A DNA stretch of 64,000 nucleotides from Bacillus sp. JCM 19034 (GCF_001310635.1 NZ_BAXR01000005.1:124001-188000), one strand, 5' to 3'; positions 1 through 9,738 are shown, counted from the first letter of the stretch. A program made the numbers and translations. The notes: generated from the sequence alone by a model not told the origin.

Positions 1-124
1 TTATTCCCAAAGTCCTACGAACAATTACGACAACCTTATCGTAGTAAGTCCTTTTTAATAACAACTTTAGCAGCTCCTGACCGACTAAACCCGTCGCCCC
101 AACAAGTAAAGCTGTTTTAGCCAT
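1..124 (-). CDS. NAD(P)-binding Rossmann-fold oxidoreductase, N-terminal fragment
   Basis: Only the first 41 codons are in the window; the gene continues beyond base 1. The reading begins [19 protein letters not shown], a textbook beta-alpha-beta dinucleotide-binding start with the GxTGxxG glycine pattern, followed by a second strand (KVVVIVRR) ending in basic residues that would favour NADP. This resembles the HTATIP2/TIP30-like or atypical SDR oxidoreductases; the substrate cannot be told. Two ATGs lie in tandem (start at 127 or 124) just after a GGGGGGAAGG ribosome site, and 124 gives the better spacing. The start overlaps the stop of modB, so it is probably cotranscribed with the molybdate transporter genes, although no link to molybdenum is visible. 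Confidence 0.7.
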   Translation of the reverse strand, partial: MAKTALLVGATGLVGQELLKLLLKRTYYDKVVVIVRRTLGI

Positions 125-788
125 CATCCCTTCCCCCCATTCAAGCCTTTATGAATCACATATAAAATGATGATTGTTACTAATGTAAGTATAAGGACCA
201 TAAGGTGTACGTCTCTCATTCGATCTGCTTGAACCGCATCATAGATTGCTATTGATAACGTTTGTGTTTGTCCTGGAATGTTCCCTGCAACCATTAGTGT
301 CGCACCAAATTCCCCCATTGCTCGGGCGAAGCTAATACAACTCCTGCTAATACACCCCGATACGATAGTGGCAATATTAGATACCAAAACAGCTGTAGCC
401 GATTCGCACCATCCAATTGAGCAGCTCCACGCATATCCCGACTAACCCCTTCAAAAGAAGCTTGAATCGGTCTAATTAATAGTGGTAATGCTGAGATCGC
501 CGCTGCAATGACAGCAGCCTTCCATGTAAAAACAATCGGTTGACCAAATAGCTGTTCAAACACTTGCCCAATTACACTATTTCTCCCTAAAATGACTAAT
601 AAATAATAACCTAGTACAGTCGGCGGAATCACTAGCGGGATCGTGATGACGATCGAAAGCAATTCAGTCCATTTATTTTTCCGATAAGCAAACCACCAGG
701 ATAAAAGAATTCCTAATAAAAAGGCAATAAACGTTGCGATCGTAGCGATTTTTAAAGACAACAATAACGGTGTGATCATCGTATTCAT
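124..788 (-). CDS. modB: Molybdate ABC transporter permease ModB (one frameshift)
   Basis: Inner-membrane channel subunit for molybdate uptake. After repair it is about 221 residues with five or so membrane segments. The permease EAA-like loop is visible as [19 protein letters not shown] around residues 120-140, and the ModB-typical stretch [20 protein letters not shown] follows. The gene is split: the frame shifts near 325-332, where GCTTTCGCC is expected but GCTTCGCC is found (one T missing), and the C-terminal 80 residues continue in the next frame to the stop at 124. Its ATG overlaps the modA stop (ATGA), typical of a translationally coupled modAB pair. No modC ATPase is present in the window; it may lie beyond the left edge or another ATPase may serve. 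Confidence 0.85.
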
Positions 789-1534
789 GACGGCTGTTCA
801 AACCCATATTTGCTTAATAATTCTAAGCCACGATCACTGACTAAGAATTGGATAAACTGTTCACTTGCTTCATAGTTCTCTGTATCAGAAACGATTGCCA
901 ATGCTTGTATGATCGGTTCATAATCAGCTTGATCGATCAACTGATAGGACAAATCCGTATCGAGCGTATGTGCCAACGCTATAAAGCCGACATCAACATT
1001 TCCCGACTCAACATATTGAAACGCTTGCCTAATATTTTCAGCGTAAATAATTTTCTCCTTAACTTGATCCCAAAGCTCCCACGACTGTAATGTTTCTTGG
1101 GCAGCTTTGCCGTAAGGAGCATGCTCTGGATTTGCAATCACGATTGATTGAACTTCGTCACCAAGCAGAGCATATTCATCTAATCTATCTAAACCTGAAC
1201 GCCCCATCAAAACAATTCGACCAACGGCATAATTTACTTTCGTATCAGCTAGAACATCGCCACTTTCAACTAAGCGATCAATAAATGATTCATGAGCAGC
1301 TGCAAAAAGATCAAAAGGAGCCCCTTGTTGAATCTGTTGGGTTAACAGTCCAGTCGCTCCAAACGTATATTCGACCTTCGTCCCCGTTTGCTCAGTAAAT
1401 TCATCTCCAATCTCTGTAAAAGCATGATACAAATCCGCTGCTGCTGCAATGTATATTGTTTTCTCCTCCTCATTTGCATTGTTCATACACCCACTGAGGA
1501 AAAGCAAACCTACTAATACTATAAATCGTCTCAC
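785..1534 (-). CDS. modA: Molybdate-binding lipoprotein ModA
   Basis: Extracellular substrate-binding subunit of the molybdate importer, 249 residues. A lipoprotein signal (MRRFIVLVGLLFLSGC) puts the lipidated cysteine at residue 16. The mature protein starts with the ModA pattern IYIAAAADLYHAFTEI, has VEYTFGATGLLTQQIQQGAP with the oxyanion-contacting Ser/Thr region, and later VGFIALAHTL. Length and order match the ModA/WtpA type II binding proteins. First gene of the modAB unit; the 250 bases upstream hold the terminator of the cyd operon and presumably the mod promoter. I see no clear molybdenum-cofactor riboswitch. Confidence 0.88.
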   Translation of the reverse strand: MRRFIVLVGLLFLSGCMNNANEEEKTIYIAAAADLYHAFTEIGDEFTEQTGTKVEYTFGATGLLTQQIQQGAPFDLFAAAHESFIDRLVESGDVLADTKVNYAVGRIVLMGRSGLDRLDEYALLGDEVQSIVIANPEHAPYGKAAQETLQSWELWDQVKEKIIYAENIRQAFQYVESGNVDVGFIALAHTLDTDLSYQLIDQADYEPIIQALAIVSDTENYEASEQFIQFLVSDRGLELLSKYGFEQPS

Positions 1535-1680
1535 AATCCTTACCCTCTCTTCTCAAAATACATCGTTATTATACCATAGCCGTCACTCTATAAGAGCAAG
1601 TCAAATTAATTGTTGTAATGGTAAAACCAACTAAGCTGCTCCCTGTTTCACTCTCCTACTATAGGACATCTTAACTTCTA

Positions 1681-1728
1681 TAAAATAAAAAAGTCTATCT
1701 CACTTCAAACTAAGAAGTAAGATAGACT
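1681..1728 (-). terminator. Rho-independent terminator of the cyd operon
   Basis: Arms 1692-1706 and 1714-1728 pair over 15 bases with one G-U wobble and a 7-base loop. Read on the minus strand the hairpin is followed by TTTTTATTTTA (1691-1681). It lies 57 bases past the cydC stop. Confidence 0.85.
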
Positions 1729-1784
1729 ACACACTTGCAAACTGTTAGACCTTCTATTCTTTCAACACACTTTGTTCAATTTCT

Positions 1785-3468
1785 TTAAGCTGATAAAAGT
1801 ACCCCTTTTTTTTTAATCAGTTCTCCGTACGTACCAATCTCAACAACCTGTCCTTGATCCATCACGACAATTTGGTCCATTTTATCAAGCCCTGATAATC
1901 GATGACTAACTAGAATGAACGTATCTTGCTTCGCTTGTTCGAATAGCCAATCATATAGCTTTTGCTCGGTCTCAAGATCTAATGAGGAGGTCGGTTCATC
2001 AAGCAACCATAAACGGCCACCTTTAGCCTTTGCACGAGCAAGTGCTAGCCGTTGTTTTTCCCCACCTGATAAATTCCGCCCATTTTCCATAACATGATCA
2101 TCCAAAGAAAAAGACGTTAAATGAACATCCTTTAAGAGCTGCTCCAACTGTTCATTCGACCAGTCATCACCTTGTAGAAGCAAATTTTCTTTTATTGTTC
2201 CATAAAAAAATTGACTGTTTTGAAACACAACATTTGCCTGTTTCCAAACGGTTTCCTGCTTAATCTCGTTTATCGGCAGACCATTAATGAATACATCCTC
2301 TGCCGTATATGATTTTAATAGTAAGTGCAGAAGCGTTGATTTCCCTGATCCACTAGGACCAACAATCGCCGTTTTTGACTGAGCTGGAAACTCAATTGTC
2401 ACGTTCTTTAACGTTTTTCGAAATTCGCCAGCAAACCCGAAAGATACATCACGGAACATCAATGACGGAGCACCCCAATCACCTTCAGGTTCATCAGCTT
2501 GATCACTATGCTGTCCTTCTTGACTCACTGACACATCCTCTAATCTCTTGGCAGCTTGTTCACTTTCTTCATAATGAATCGGAAAGATCGCCATCGGTAC
2601 TGATTGTTCAAAGACGATAAAGCTTACCATTACAAGCATTGCTAGTAAAACACCATCTAACTGTCCACCCGTTACTAACAATACACCAACGACAAGCACT
2701 AGCCATGAAATCAAATGAGAGATCGCAATGTTCCAAGCTTGATTATAGGCAGATTGTAAGCCCTCTTTCTTTTGTTCCGTTATATATTCATTAGCAAGTT
2801 TGCTTAATCTCCTTTTTTTCCCTTCAAGCTGTTGATGAATTTTCAACTCACGTAAGCCATAAAACCACTCTGTTACTTCAGTTGAGTATCGTGAGCGTTC
2901 CATTCGAACCTGACTGCTTATCTTACGTTGTCTCTTAGCAAACCAAGCAGGGATAACAAAGCCTGTTAACAACAATCCGCATAATAAGCAAATGGCAATA
3001 TAAATAGAAGAAAAGGAAACAAAAAAGATCGTACTTAAAAAGACGAGCAGCATAATAATGGGAGGATAAAGTACTCGCAAAAAGAAATGTTGTAAGCTTT
3101 CCACATCACCTACAATTCTGGCTAATAAATCACCACTTCGGTAACGTTGAAATAATGACGCACCAACCTTTTCAACTTTGTCATAAAAATAGACCCGCAG
3201 CTCACTTAACATTGTAAATGTCGCCCGATGAGAATAGTACCGCTCGCCATAACGCTGATAGCCTGATGAAACTGCCGATCTTAACGATGGCTACCATTGC
3301 AATGAGCACATACATTGGCGGCTCCAAAGCTGCTTGTGAAATTAAATAACCATTCGCTGCAAATAGTCCAACTGCAGTAACTCCAGCTAGAAAACCGCAT
3401 ATAACAGATAATAGAACATCCCTTTTTTCCTTCAGCAATAGACGAATAATTGGTAGAAGCTCACTCAT
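1785..3468 (-). CDS. cydC: Thiol reductant ABC exporter subunit CydC (one frameshift)
   Basis: Half of the heterodimeric CydDC exporter, which moves cysteine/glutathione-type thiols outward and is needed to assemble cytochrome bd. About 560 residues: an N-terminal six-helix membrane domain and a C-terminal ATPase with Walker A GPSGSGKST, signature LSGGEKQRLALAR and Walker B LWLLDEPTSSLD. The CydC-specific stretch RSGDLLARIVGDVESLQ identifies this half. The frame breaks near 3283: removing one T from GTTAAG restores VRSAVSSGYQRYGERYYSH, the expected family sequence. Start chosen at the ATG at 3468 behind AGGAGG, overlapping the cydD stop by 8 bases. Bacillus subtilis nomenclature calls this gene cydD. 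Confidence 0.88.
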
Positions 3469-5185
3469 TCTCCTCACCTCCTATAGCAGCAAAGAACATT
3501 TGCTGATAACGTGGTGACTGTGTCATTAATTGTGCATGACTTCCCTCACCAATAAGTGCACCATCGTCAATAAAGTAAATTTGATCAGCTCGTTTAATTG
3601 TCTGTAAACGATGGGCGACTGTAATAACGAGGGCTTGCTTAGCAAGTTGCTCAATTGAAGCATGTAAGACTCGCTCTGTAGCTAAATCGAGCCCTGATGT
3701 CGGTTCATCAAACAATACAATCGCTGGTTGCTTTATAAAAGTTCGAGCGAGAGCAAGGCGTTGTTTTTCACCACCAGATAACCCGCGGCCACCTTCTCCG
3801 ATCACCGTTTGAAACCTATTTGGCAACGATTGGATGAACTCAACAATTCCAGCCTTTTCAGCTGCCTTGTATAAACTTTCTGTTGTCGTCTCTTTTCCCA
3901 TCGTTATATTTTCAGCTATCGTACCAGCAAAGAAATAAGGATGCTGCGTCACATAACTAATTCGACCAAACCACTCGTTCTCCTTATACGCTGGTAACGG
4001 CCGATTGTTTACAAACACCGCTCCTTCTGTTGGTTGAAGCAGCCCAGCGATAATATTAAGCAATGTCGTTTTACCTGAACCACTTTTTCCGACGATCGCG
4101 ATCTGGCCTTCTTTTGGAAAAGTAACGTTTACCCCTTTGACTTCAAATCCTTCTGAGCAATATTTGAAGTGAATATTTCTTAGCGAAATGGAACAATTTG
4201 AATCAGCTAACGAGTAATCTCCCCATTCGGCTCGCTTTTCTTCCTTTTGAAATTCTTCTTCTATTTTTTCAGCTGCTCCTGTACTGCTTCGACCAGCATG
4301 AAAGGCACTACCTAACTCTTTCAATAAATTATAAAACTCTGGAACAAGCAGCAAAATAAAGAAGGCTGTAAAGAAATCTATTTGCTGAAACACAACTAAA
4401 CGCAGACCTAATTCTAATGCAACAAGTCCAATACTTAGCATTGAAATAAATTCAAGCATTAACGATGACGTAAACGCAACCTTTAAGATCTCCATCGTCG
4501 TATCACGAAACCGCATGCTGCTTTGCCGTATCAATTCTTTATATTGCGTTGATTTACCATATACCTTCAACGTTTCAAGACCTTGTAACGTATCAAGAAA
4601 TCGACCAGAAAAAGCCTTCATGCTCTCGAGCTTTTCTTCTGATTTCCGTTGTGTCATGTGACCAATAATCGCCATAAATATCGGGATGAATGGTGCCGTA
4701 ATTAGGAGAATTAGCCCCGAATAGAGATGCTGACTAAAAATGGCAACGAGAATCATTACTGGTGCAATAGTCGTTACAATTCGTTGTGGTACATATTTAC
4801 TAAAAAAGCTGTCCAATTCGTCCACCGTATCAAGCATAACACTCACTTTTGCACCTGATTGTCCTTGATTTGATGCTAGTAACGTTTCGTTTGCATAAGT
4901 CTTTAATAAACGGTTACGTATATCTCCTTTTACGTCTGCAGCAATACTAGAACCTAAGTAATTGCTCCAATAAGATAGCATTGCTCTAATGAGCAACACA
5001 CCTAATAGCACGATTAATAACACAATGACGTGTTCAACATTTGCATTTCGCAAGAACACGTCATTGACAATTGAAACAATTAAGTAGCTCTGAGTAATAA
5101 CAATTGCTCCAAACCCAATAGCTACTGCATATAACAAGTAATATTGCTTCTTTTTTGCAGCCGCTAATTTTTGCAAAGTTTTCAT
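3461..5185 (-). CDS. cydD: Thiol reductant ABC exporter subunit CydD
   Basis: Partner half of CydDC, 574 residues, intact. Six membrane helices in the first 300 residues; ATPase domain with Walker A VGKSGSGKTTLLN, signature LSGGEKQRLALAR, Walker B IVLFDEPTSGLD and switch histidine in VAHRLQ. The segment MLDTVDELDSFFSKYVPQ matches CydD rather than CydC. It starts 3 bases after the cydS stop and overlaps cydC, so the whole cluster is one transcript. In B. subtilis literature this position is named cydC. Confidence 0.92.
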   Translation of the reverse strand: MKTLQKLAAAKKKQYYLLYAVAIGFGAIVITQSYLIVSIVNDVFLRNANVEHVIVLLIVLLGVLLIRAMLSYWSNYLGSSIAADVKGDIRNRLLKTYANETLLASNQGQSGAKVSVMLDTVDELDSFFSKYVPQRIVTTIAPVMILVAIFSQHLYSGLILLITAPFIPIFMAIIGHMTQRKSEEKLESMKAFSGRFLDTLQGLETLKVYGKSTQYKELIRQSSMRFRDTTMEILKVAFTSSLMLEFISMLSIGLVALELGLRLVVFQQIDFFTAFFILLLVPEFYNLLKELGSAFHAGRSSTGAAEKIEEEFQKEEKRAEWGDYSLADSNCSISLRNIHFKYCSEGFEVKGVNVTFPKEGQIAIVGKSGSGKTTLLNIIAGLLQPTEGAVFVNNRPLPAYKENEWFGRISYVTQHPYFFAGTIAENITMGKETTTESLYKAAEKAGIVEFIQSLPNRFQTVIGEGGRGLSGGEKQRLALARTFIKQPAIVLFDEPTSGLDLATERVLHASIEQLAKQALVITVAHRLQTIKRADQIYFIDDGALIGEGSHAQLMTQSPRYQQMFFAAIGGEENE

Positions 5186-5188
5186 CGG

Positions 5189-5296
5189 CTAATCCTCATA
5201 TTTGCTACTTTTATGTGCCGTAAAAAAGGAGATGATTATCGCAAATCCAGCAACAAGGAGTGGTGCATAAAACAACAAGAATTCGTGCATGTTCAT
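5189..5296 (-). CDS. cydS: Cytochrome bd oxidase small subunit CydS
   Basis: A 35-residue single-pass membrane peptide, MNMHEFLLFYAPLLVAG then a hydrophobic run and a charged tail ending KYED. It sits between cydB and cydD with AAGGAGG 3 bases before its ATG and 8 bases after the cydB stop. Position, length and pattern (short start, FLxxYAPLLV, one helix) match CydS, the third subunit seen in the Geobacillus bd oxidase structure, which packs beside CydA. A second ATG two codons on (5290) is possible, but the ribosome site favours 5296. Easily missed because of its size. Confidence 0.8.
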   Translation of the reverse strand: MNMHEFLLFYAPLLVAGFAIIISFFTAHKSSKYED

Positions 5297-5304
5297 GTTC
5301 CTCC

Positions 5305-6321
5305 TTATTTCCCTTTTTGAATGTAAGGTTTATTCATAATAAACAATTTAAATACTAAATAAAGCGATGGAATTAACAATAACAAGCCTAAAATAAAGAC
5401 AGCAATTAACGTATAGGCCATCGTCTCATTTGTTATACCATCGTGAATCGTCAAATCCGGATATAGTAAATACGGGTACCGTGAAACTCCGTACGCGTAG
5501 AAAGCTAACGCAAACTGTAAGACAACGAAAATAAAGGATTTGCCATATGATCTTTTCTTTAATAGCCACAAACTAATCATAAAGCAGACGAACGATAGAG
5601 CAAACACCCACCATAGTGATAGTAATCCTTCATAATGAGACGGATTATGCCATCTCATTTCAATTATGATTCCTAATGCTGTTACGATCGTTGGGAAGCT
5701 CCATACCCACGTATATTTTCTAAATAATTGCAGTGCAGCATTATCCTGTGCGACCGATGAATAATAAGCTAGAAAGCTGGCTGAGATAAATAATACACTG
5801 ACAAGACTTAGGATAATAATCGACCAAGCAAATGGACTCGTTAATAAGCCAATATAGTCAAGCTCAATCCCACCGCTTGCAGTCGTATGAATAAAACCAC
5901 CTTGTGAGACAATCAATGCCGTCGCCAACGATGCGGGAATAAGAACTCCTGTTACACCGTACATGAGAGTATAGCCAACATGACCTTTCTTTGTTCCATA
6001 CGTTCCAAATGCATAATAGCTCCCACGTAGCGCTAATAAAATAATTGAAACGCTAATCGGAATGAGCAGAACCGTCCCAAAATAATAAGCAGTGCTTGGA
6101 AAGAACCCGATCATACCGACAAAGAAAAACACTAGAAAAACATTCGTAATTTCCCAGACAGGTGATAAATAACGCTGAATAACCGTGTTTACGATATGAT
6201 TCTTTTTAGTTAGAATCGTAAACGCATTGAAAAATCCTGCTCCAAAATCAATGGAGGCAATAATGACATAACCAAACAGGAACAGCCACAACACCGAAAT
6301 CCCGATAAGTTCAACGGTCAT
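5305..6321 (-). CDS. cydB: Cytochrome bd ubiquinol oxidase subunit II CydB
   Basis: Subunit II of the bd-type quinol oxidase, 338 residues with about eight membrane helices, matching family length. The N-terminal helix contains GYVIIASIDFGAGFFNAF, the conserved CydB start. It forms the heterodimer with CydA and stabilises the haem-bearing subunit. The start overlaps the cydA stop by 4 bases, showing translational coupling. Confidence 0.93.
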   Translation of the reverse strand: MTVELIGISVLWLFLFGYVIIASIDFGAGFFNAFTILTKKNHIVNTVIQRYLSPVWEITNVFLVFFFVGMIGFFPSTAYYFGTVLLIPISVSIILLALRGSYYAFGTYGTKKGHVGYTLMYGVTGVLIPASLATALIVSQGGFIHTTASGGIELDYIGLLTSPFAWSIIILSLVSVLFISASFLAYYSSVAQDNAALQLFRKYTWVWSFPTIVTALGIIIEMRWHNPSHYEGLLSLWWVFALSFVCFMISLWLLKKRSYGKSFIFVVLQFALAFYAYGVSRYPYLLYPDLTIHDGITNETMAYTLIAVFILGLLLLIPSLYLVFKLFIMNKPYIQKGK

Positions 6322-7661
6322 TTCGCAACACTCCCTTTAGCAATACCCTGTTTTTCTAGCTCCTTTTCAACAGGATTGTTTTTGAACATTCTCCTCAATA
6401 CAACACCAGTTCCGACGACTAAAATAAAGTACAGAATAGCAAAGGCGATAAATATCGCCCATACGTAAGGAGAATCTGTCGCTCCCTCAGCAGTTGTCAT
6501 ATATCCACGCATGATCCATGGTTGACGTCCCATTTCAGCAAACCACCAGCCCGCTTGAATAGCGATTATCGCAAGTGGTCCTGATGCAACTAGCAGGCAG
6601 CGGAACAGTCGTCCTTTAATTAATCGCCAATTTCGATATAGACCGAACATATAGAAAAGAGCTAGAGTTGGCAGGAAGATCCCAAGCGTGACCATTACAT
6701 CAAAGAAATAATGAATAAAATATGGCGGATGATATTCCTCAGGGAATTGATCAAGTCCTATTACTTCCCCAGTGAAATTGCTATGAACTAAAAAACTTAA
6801 TGCATTTGGAATTCGAATCGCATACTTCACTTCATTTGTTTCTGTCAGCACACCATAAAGCACGAGTGGGGCTTCTCCTTCTGTTTCAAAATGCCATTCA
6901 GCAGCAGCTAATTTTTCGGGCTGATATTCTGCGAGGAATTTACCAGATAAGTCCCCAACGACAGCAGTTGCAATTGCAAAAATTAATGCCACTTTCATCG
7001 TTAATGCAAGCCCTTTGCGATGATACTCATGGCGATTTCCCTTTAACAAATGGTAAGCAGCAATTGATGCGAGCACAAATGCTGTTGTCATATATGCAGA
7101 TGTTAACACGTGTGCAACCTTTGTCGGCATTGCTGGGTTAAACATGGCCAAAAGTGGTTGAATATTCGTTAACTGACCATCCACTAAGGCAAACCCTTGC
7201 GGTGTATTCATAAATGCATTGACTGACGTAATAAATAACGCCGACATAGCACCCCCAATTAATACAGGAATTAAAAGGAGGAAATGTTTGAATGGGTTTT
7301 TGAATCGATCCCACGTATATAAATAAATCCCTAAGAAAATAGCTTCAAAGAAGAAAGCAAATGTTTCCATAAATAACGGTAAGGCCACAAGCTGACCAGC
7401 AAACTCCATAAAACGAGGCCATAATAGTGCTAACTGAAGGGCAATCGCTGTCCCTGTTACAACACCGACAGCAACGGTAATGACATAACCCCTAGCCCAT
7501 CTTTTGGCCATAAGCAAATAATGCTCATCGTCTCTTTTTAAACCGAGCCAGTGAGCAATCAATATCATAATCGGAACACCGACACCAAGAGTCGCATAAA
7601 TGACATGGACCGATAGTGTCAGCATCGTTAAATAGCGGCTAAATTCAACTGATTCCATCAT
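6318..7661 (-). CDS. cydA: Cytochrome bd ubiquinol oxidase subunit I CydA
   Basis: Catalytic subunit of the high-affinity bd oxidase, reducing oxygen to water with quinol electrons and no proton pumping. 447 residues, about nine helices. Visible features: N-terminal SRYLTMLTLSVHVIYATLGVG with the conserved His, GVVTGTAIALQ, the quinol-loop region after residue 240 (short Q-loop type of Gram-positives), and the WWFAEMGRQPW motif near residue 370. First gene of cydABSDC. The ATG follows AAGGAGGAGAG. A Rex/Fnr-like palindrome lies 70 bases upstream, so induction under low oxygen or high NADH is likely. Confidence 0.95.
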   Translation of the reverse strand: MMESVEFSRYLTMLTLSVHVIYATLGVGVPIMILIAHWLGLKRDDEHYLLMAKRWARGYVITVAVGVVTGTAIALQLALLWPRFMEFAGQLVALPLFMETFAFFFEAIFLGIYLYTWDRFKNPFKHFLLLIPVLIGGAMSALFITSVNAFMNTPQGFALVDGQLTNIQPLLAMFNPAMPTKVAHVLTSAYMTTAFVLASIAAYHLLKGNRHEYHRKGLALTMKVALIFAIATAVVGDLSGKFLAEYQPEKLAAAEWHFETEGEAPLVLYGVLTETNEVKYAIRIPNALSFLVHSNFTGEVIGLDQFPEEYHPPYFIHYFFDVMVTLGIFLPTLALFYMFGLYRNWRLIKGRLFRCLLVASGPLAIIAIQAGWWFAEMGRQPWIMRGYMTTAEGATDSPYVWAIFIAFAILYFILVVGTGVVLRRMFKNNPVEKELEKQGIAKGSVAK

Positions 7662-7730
7662 CTCTCCTCCTTGCCCTCATTTTCTTATTTTCATAAGCAG
7701 AAGGTACATTCATTGTATAATAAAAATCTA

Positions 7731-7746
7731 TGTGAAATACATCACA
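7731..7746. promoter_or_regulatory. Rex/Fnr-like operator before cydA
   Basis: The palindrome TGTGAAATACATCACA is TGTGA-N6-TCACA. This fits both the Rex consensus (TTGTGAAWWWWTTCACAA) and the Fnr box. On the minus strand a TATTAT/TATACA-type -10 lies about 15 bases downstream, so the operator sits around the -35 of the cyd promoter. Rex control of cydABCD is established in B. subtilis and S. aureus; application here is inference. Confidence 0.6.
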
Positions 7747-7782
7747 AATTAAACAATTTTGTTACAAAGGAGTGATGAATTT

Positions 7783-7934
7783 ATGACAGACGTTGTACAC
7801 AAAGTGGATATAAAGGAAGAGTGAATATATCTAAAGGGTATGGCTCCGGTTTACAAAAAGACTTTTATCTCCTTCACAATGGTCCAATTTTGCTCTTAGT
7901 TTTATTTCAATTCTCACCTAAAAAGACATGTTAA
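7783..7934 (+). CDS. Putative 50-residue hydrophobic small protein (probable frameshift)
   Basis: Divergent from cydA. An AAAGGAG site 11 bases upstream leads to ATG and MTDVVHKVDIKEE, then a stop at 7822. If one base is missing near 7820, as in many other genes here, the frame continues as VNISKGYGSGLQKDFYLLH and a hydrophobic run to a stop at 7932-7934. A strong hairpin terminator begins right at that stop. Ribosome site, continuity and terminator argue for a real small gene; no family was recognised. Confidence 0.35.
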
Positions 7935-7964
7935 CTCATTGCCCGTTAACATGCCTAGTTTTTG
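7921..7964. terminator. Bidirectional terminator
   Basis: Arms 7927-7935 and 7945-7953 (CATGTTAAC / GTTAACATG) with a 9-base loop. Plus-strand tail is GTTTTT (7958-7963) and minus-strand tail is CTTTTT (7925-7920). It separates the small plus-strand gene from the convergent YesL-like gene. Confidence 0.75.
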
Positions 7965-7995
7965 AACTAAATATCTTACAAGATTTTCACTATCA

Positions 7996-8597
7996 TTACT
8001 TTTCCTTTCTCTCAATTCTGTTTAACATATTATAGCTTATCGCCATTTGTGCAATCGCAAATGGAGTAACACCCAATAAAACTAGTAATGCAGGTAAATA
8101 ATTCACAATTCCCGCATAGATTGCTAGTATCATTAGTTGGACGAGAATGGAGGGAACAGACTCAACAGCAACCCTTAAGATGACTCGTATATAGTCTCTA
8201 ACATTAAGTTGATAATGAACAATGACCGGAAATAAATACAACCAAGCTAATAGAATAAGTATGGCTAAAAAGATCACAATCGCATACATAACGACTCTTA
8301 ACGCATCTGGATAATTAGGTATAAAGAGGAAATTGAAGAAAATGATCACCGAGACAACAGTAAACAACCATCCAAGTATATTGGCTATTCTAAAATTCTC
8401 CTTATACAAGCGCTTGTATAGTTTTTTATATCTTCAGGTTCAGCCTTTATTAGCCATTGGCGGATAACCCCATATACCGCTGCCGTTGCAGGAAATAATC
8501 CAATTACAATAAACCCACGTAACACATACAAGATCCAAAAAAAGTGTAGCTTTAACAGCTCATACAACCATTCTGTAAATACAATAATTCGATTCAT
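7996..8597 (-). CDS. YesL/DUF624 family membrane protein (one frameshift)
   Basis: About 200 residues after repair, five hydrophobic segments, with the DUF624 hallmark GLFPATAAVYGVIRQW near residue 35 and YKRLYKENFRIAN after it. The T6 run at 8422-8427 (A6 in the gene) needs a seventh base to join the two halves. YesL proteins occur next to sugar ABC transporters in Bacillaceae and Paenibacillaceae, as here at the end of the importer I operon; their role is unknown, with accessory or signalling roles for the permeases proposed only from context. Confidence 0.75.
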
Positions 8598-8898
8598 GTC
8601 GATACTCCCTATTTCCTTTATGTCAACAGTAGCATGACCTTATATATTAATCTACTATCAGCATTTTGATTAAGAAGCAGTAATCGTTCCCTCTACTAGA
8701 TTGACAGATGTCATCTCCATTTGCATTTGTAGCATTAACGTAAATGAGGAATATACTCCTGTATTGGACCACTTACTTTCTAGATTCAGATACTTTTATG
8801 AATAAGTGATTATGTTTACATGTCATTTTCCAACCATATATACCTATCTACTTTTAGCTCTTTTCCCCACCTGCTATTTCAAGTGGATTTCTTTACTA
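8598..8898. other. Intergenic region with a possible gene remnant
   Basis: Between the importer I permease and the YesL-like gene, both on the minus strand. A minus-strand frame ending near 8672 reads WSNTGVYSSFTLMLQMQMEM, preceded in another frame by a short MTCKHNHLF opening near 8830. This could be a broken small gene but has no recognised homology. I see no strong terminator or RNA element. Confidence 0.25.
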
Positions 8899-9738
8899 TT
8901 AATTCTTTACAGCCCCCTCTGTAATCCCTGAAATAAATTGCTTATTAAAGATAAGAAATACAATTAGAATGGGGATTGTCGCCATGAATGTCCCTGCCAA
9001 AATCATAGAATAATCCGTATAATACACATCATTTAGCGTTCTTAAAGCAATTTGGATTGTATGCATACTGCGGTCTTTTAACACAACTAACGGCCATAAA
9101 AAGTCATTCCACGTTCCCATGAACGTGAAGATACCAAGAGTAGCTAACCCTGGCTTAACGGTCGGTAAAATAATACTCCAAAATGTTCTAAAGTTACTGC
9201 AGCCATCAATTCGAGCTGCTTCAACCAAATCAAACGGTACTGATGTTGAAATATATTGACGCATCCAAAATACACCAAACGCAGTCACCATTCCCGGTAC
9301 AATAACGGCTTGTAACGTATCCACCCATCCTAGTGAACTAACGATCATAAAATTTGGAATGAGGGAAAGCTGTGGTGGTACCATCATTGTCGCTAAAAGT
9401 AAAACAAAAGCCGCATCTCTTCCTTTAAACTGCAATTTGGCAAAGGCAAATCCTGCAAGTGCACAGAAAAATAAAACGGATATTGTTACAGTCGTTGAAA
9501 TTGTAAAGGAGTTAAATAAGGCACGGAAAAAGTCAATTCGATCAAACACTTGCATAGCATTCTCTTTAAAGTTAGCACCTGGCAGAACGGCAGGAGGAAA
9601 CTTATTAACCGCATTCGTAGTATTTGATCCGATAACAAACATCCAATAAAACGGAAATATAGAAATCAATGTACTCATAACTAGAAACAAATAAAGCAAG
9701 ATTTTCGATAGAATATTTCCACCTACTTCTTTTTTCAA
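8899..9738 (-). CDS. Carbohydrate ABC transporter permease (MalG/LacG type), importer I
   Basis: One of two membrane channel subunits of sugar importer I, 279 residues, six helices. The EAA loop that docks the ATPase reads VEAARIDGCSNFRTFWSIILP around residues 185-205. It starts at TTG (9738) behind AAAGGAGG and follows the first permease by 15 bases. It ends with GITEGAVKN, the normal CUT1 permease tail. Substrate unknown; the operon contains no hydrolase. Confidence 0.9.
   Translation of the reverse strand: MKKEVGGNILSKILLYLFLVMSTLISIFPFYWMFVIGSNTTNAVNKFPPAVLPGANFKENAMQVFDRIDFFRALFNSFTISTTVTISVLFFCALAGFAFAKLQFKGRDAAFVLLLATMMVPPQLSLIPNFMIVSSLGWVDTLQAVIVPGMVTAFGVFWMRQYISTSVPFDLVEAARIDGCSNFRTFWSIILPTVKPGLATLGIFTFMGTWNDFLWPLVVLKDRSMHTIQIALRTLNDVYYTDYSMILAGTFMATIPILIVFLIFNKQFISGITEGAVKN

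Noticed and set aside
124..788. modB as a biologically inactivated pseudogene
   Set aside because: A single T loss at a short run, with both halves otherwise well conserved and the same type of defect in about 20 other genes, fits sequencing error better.
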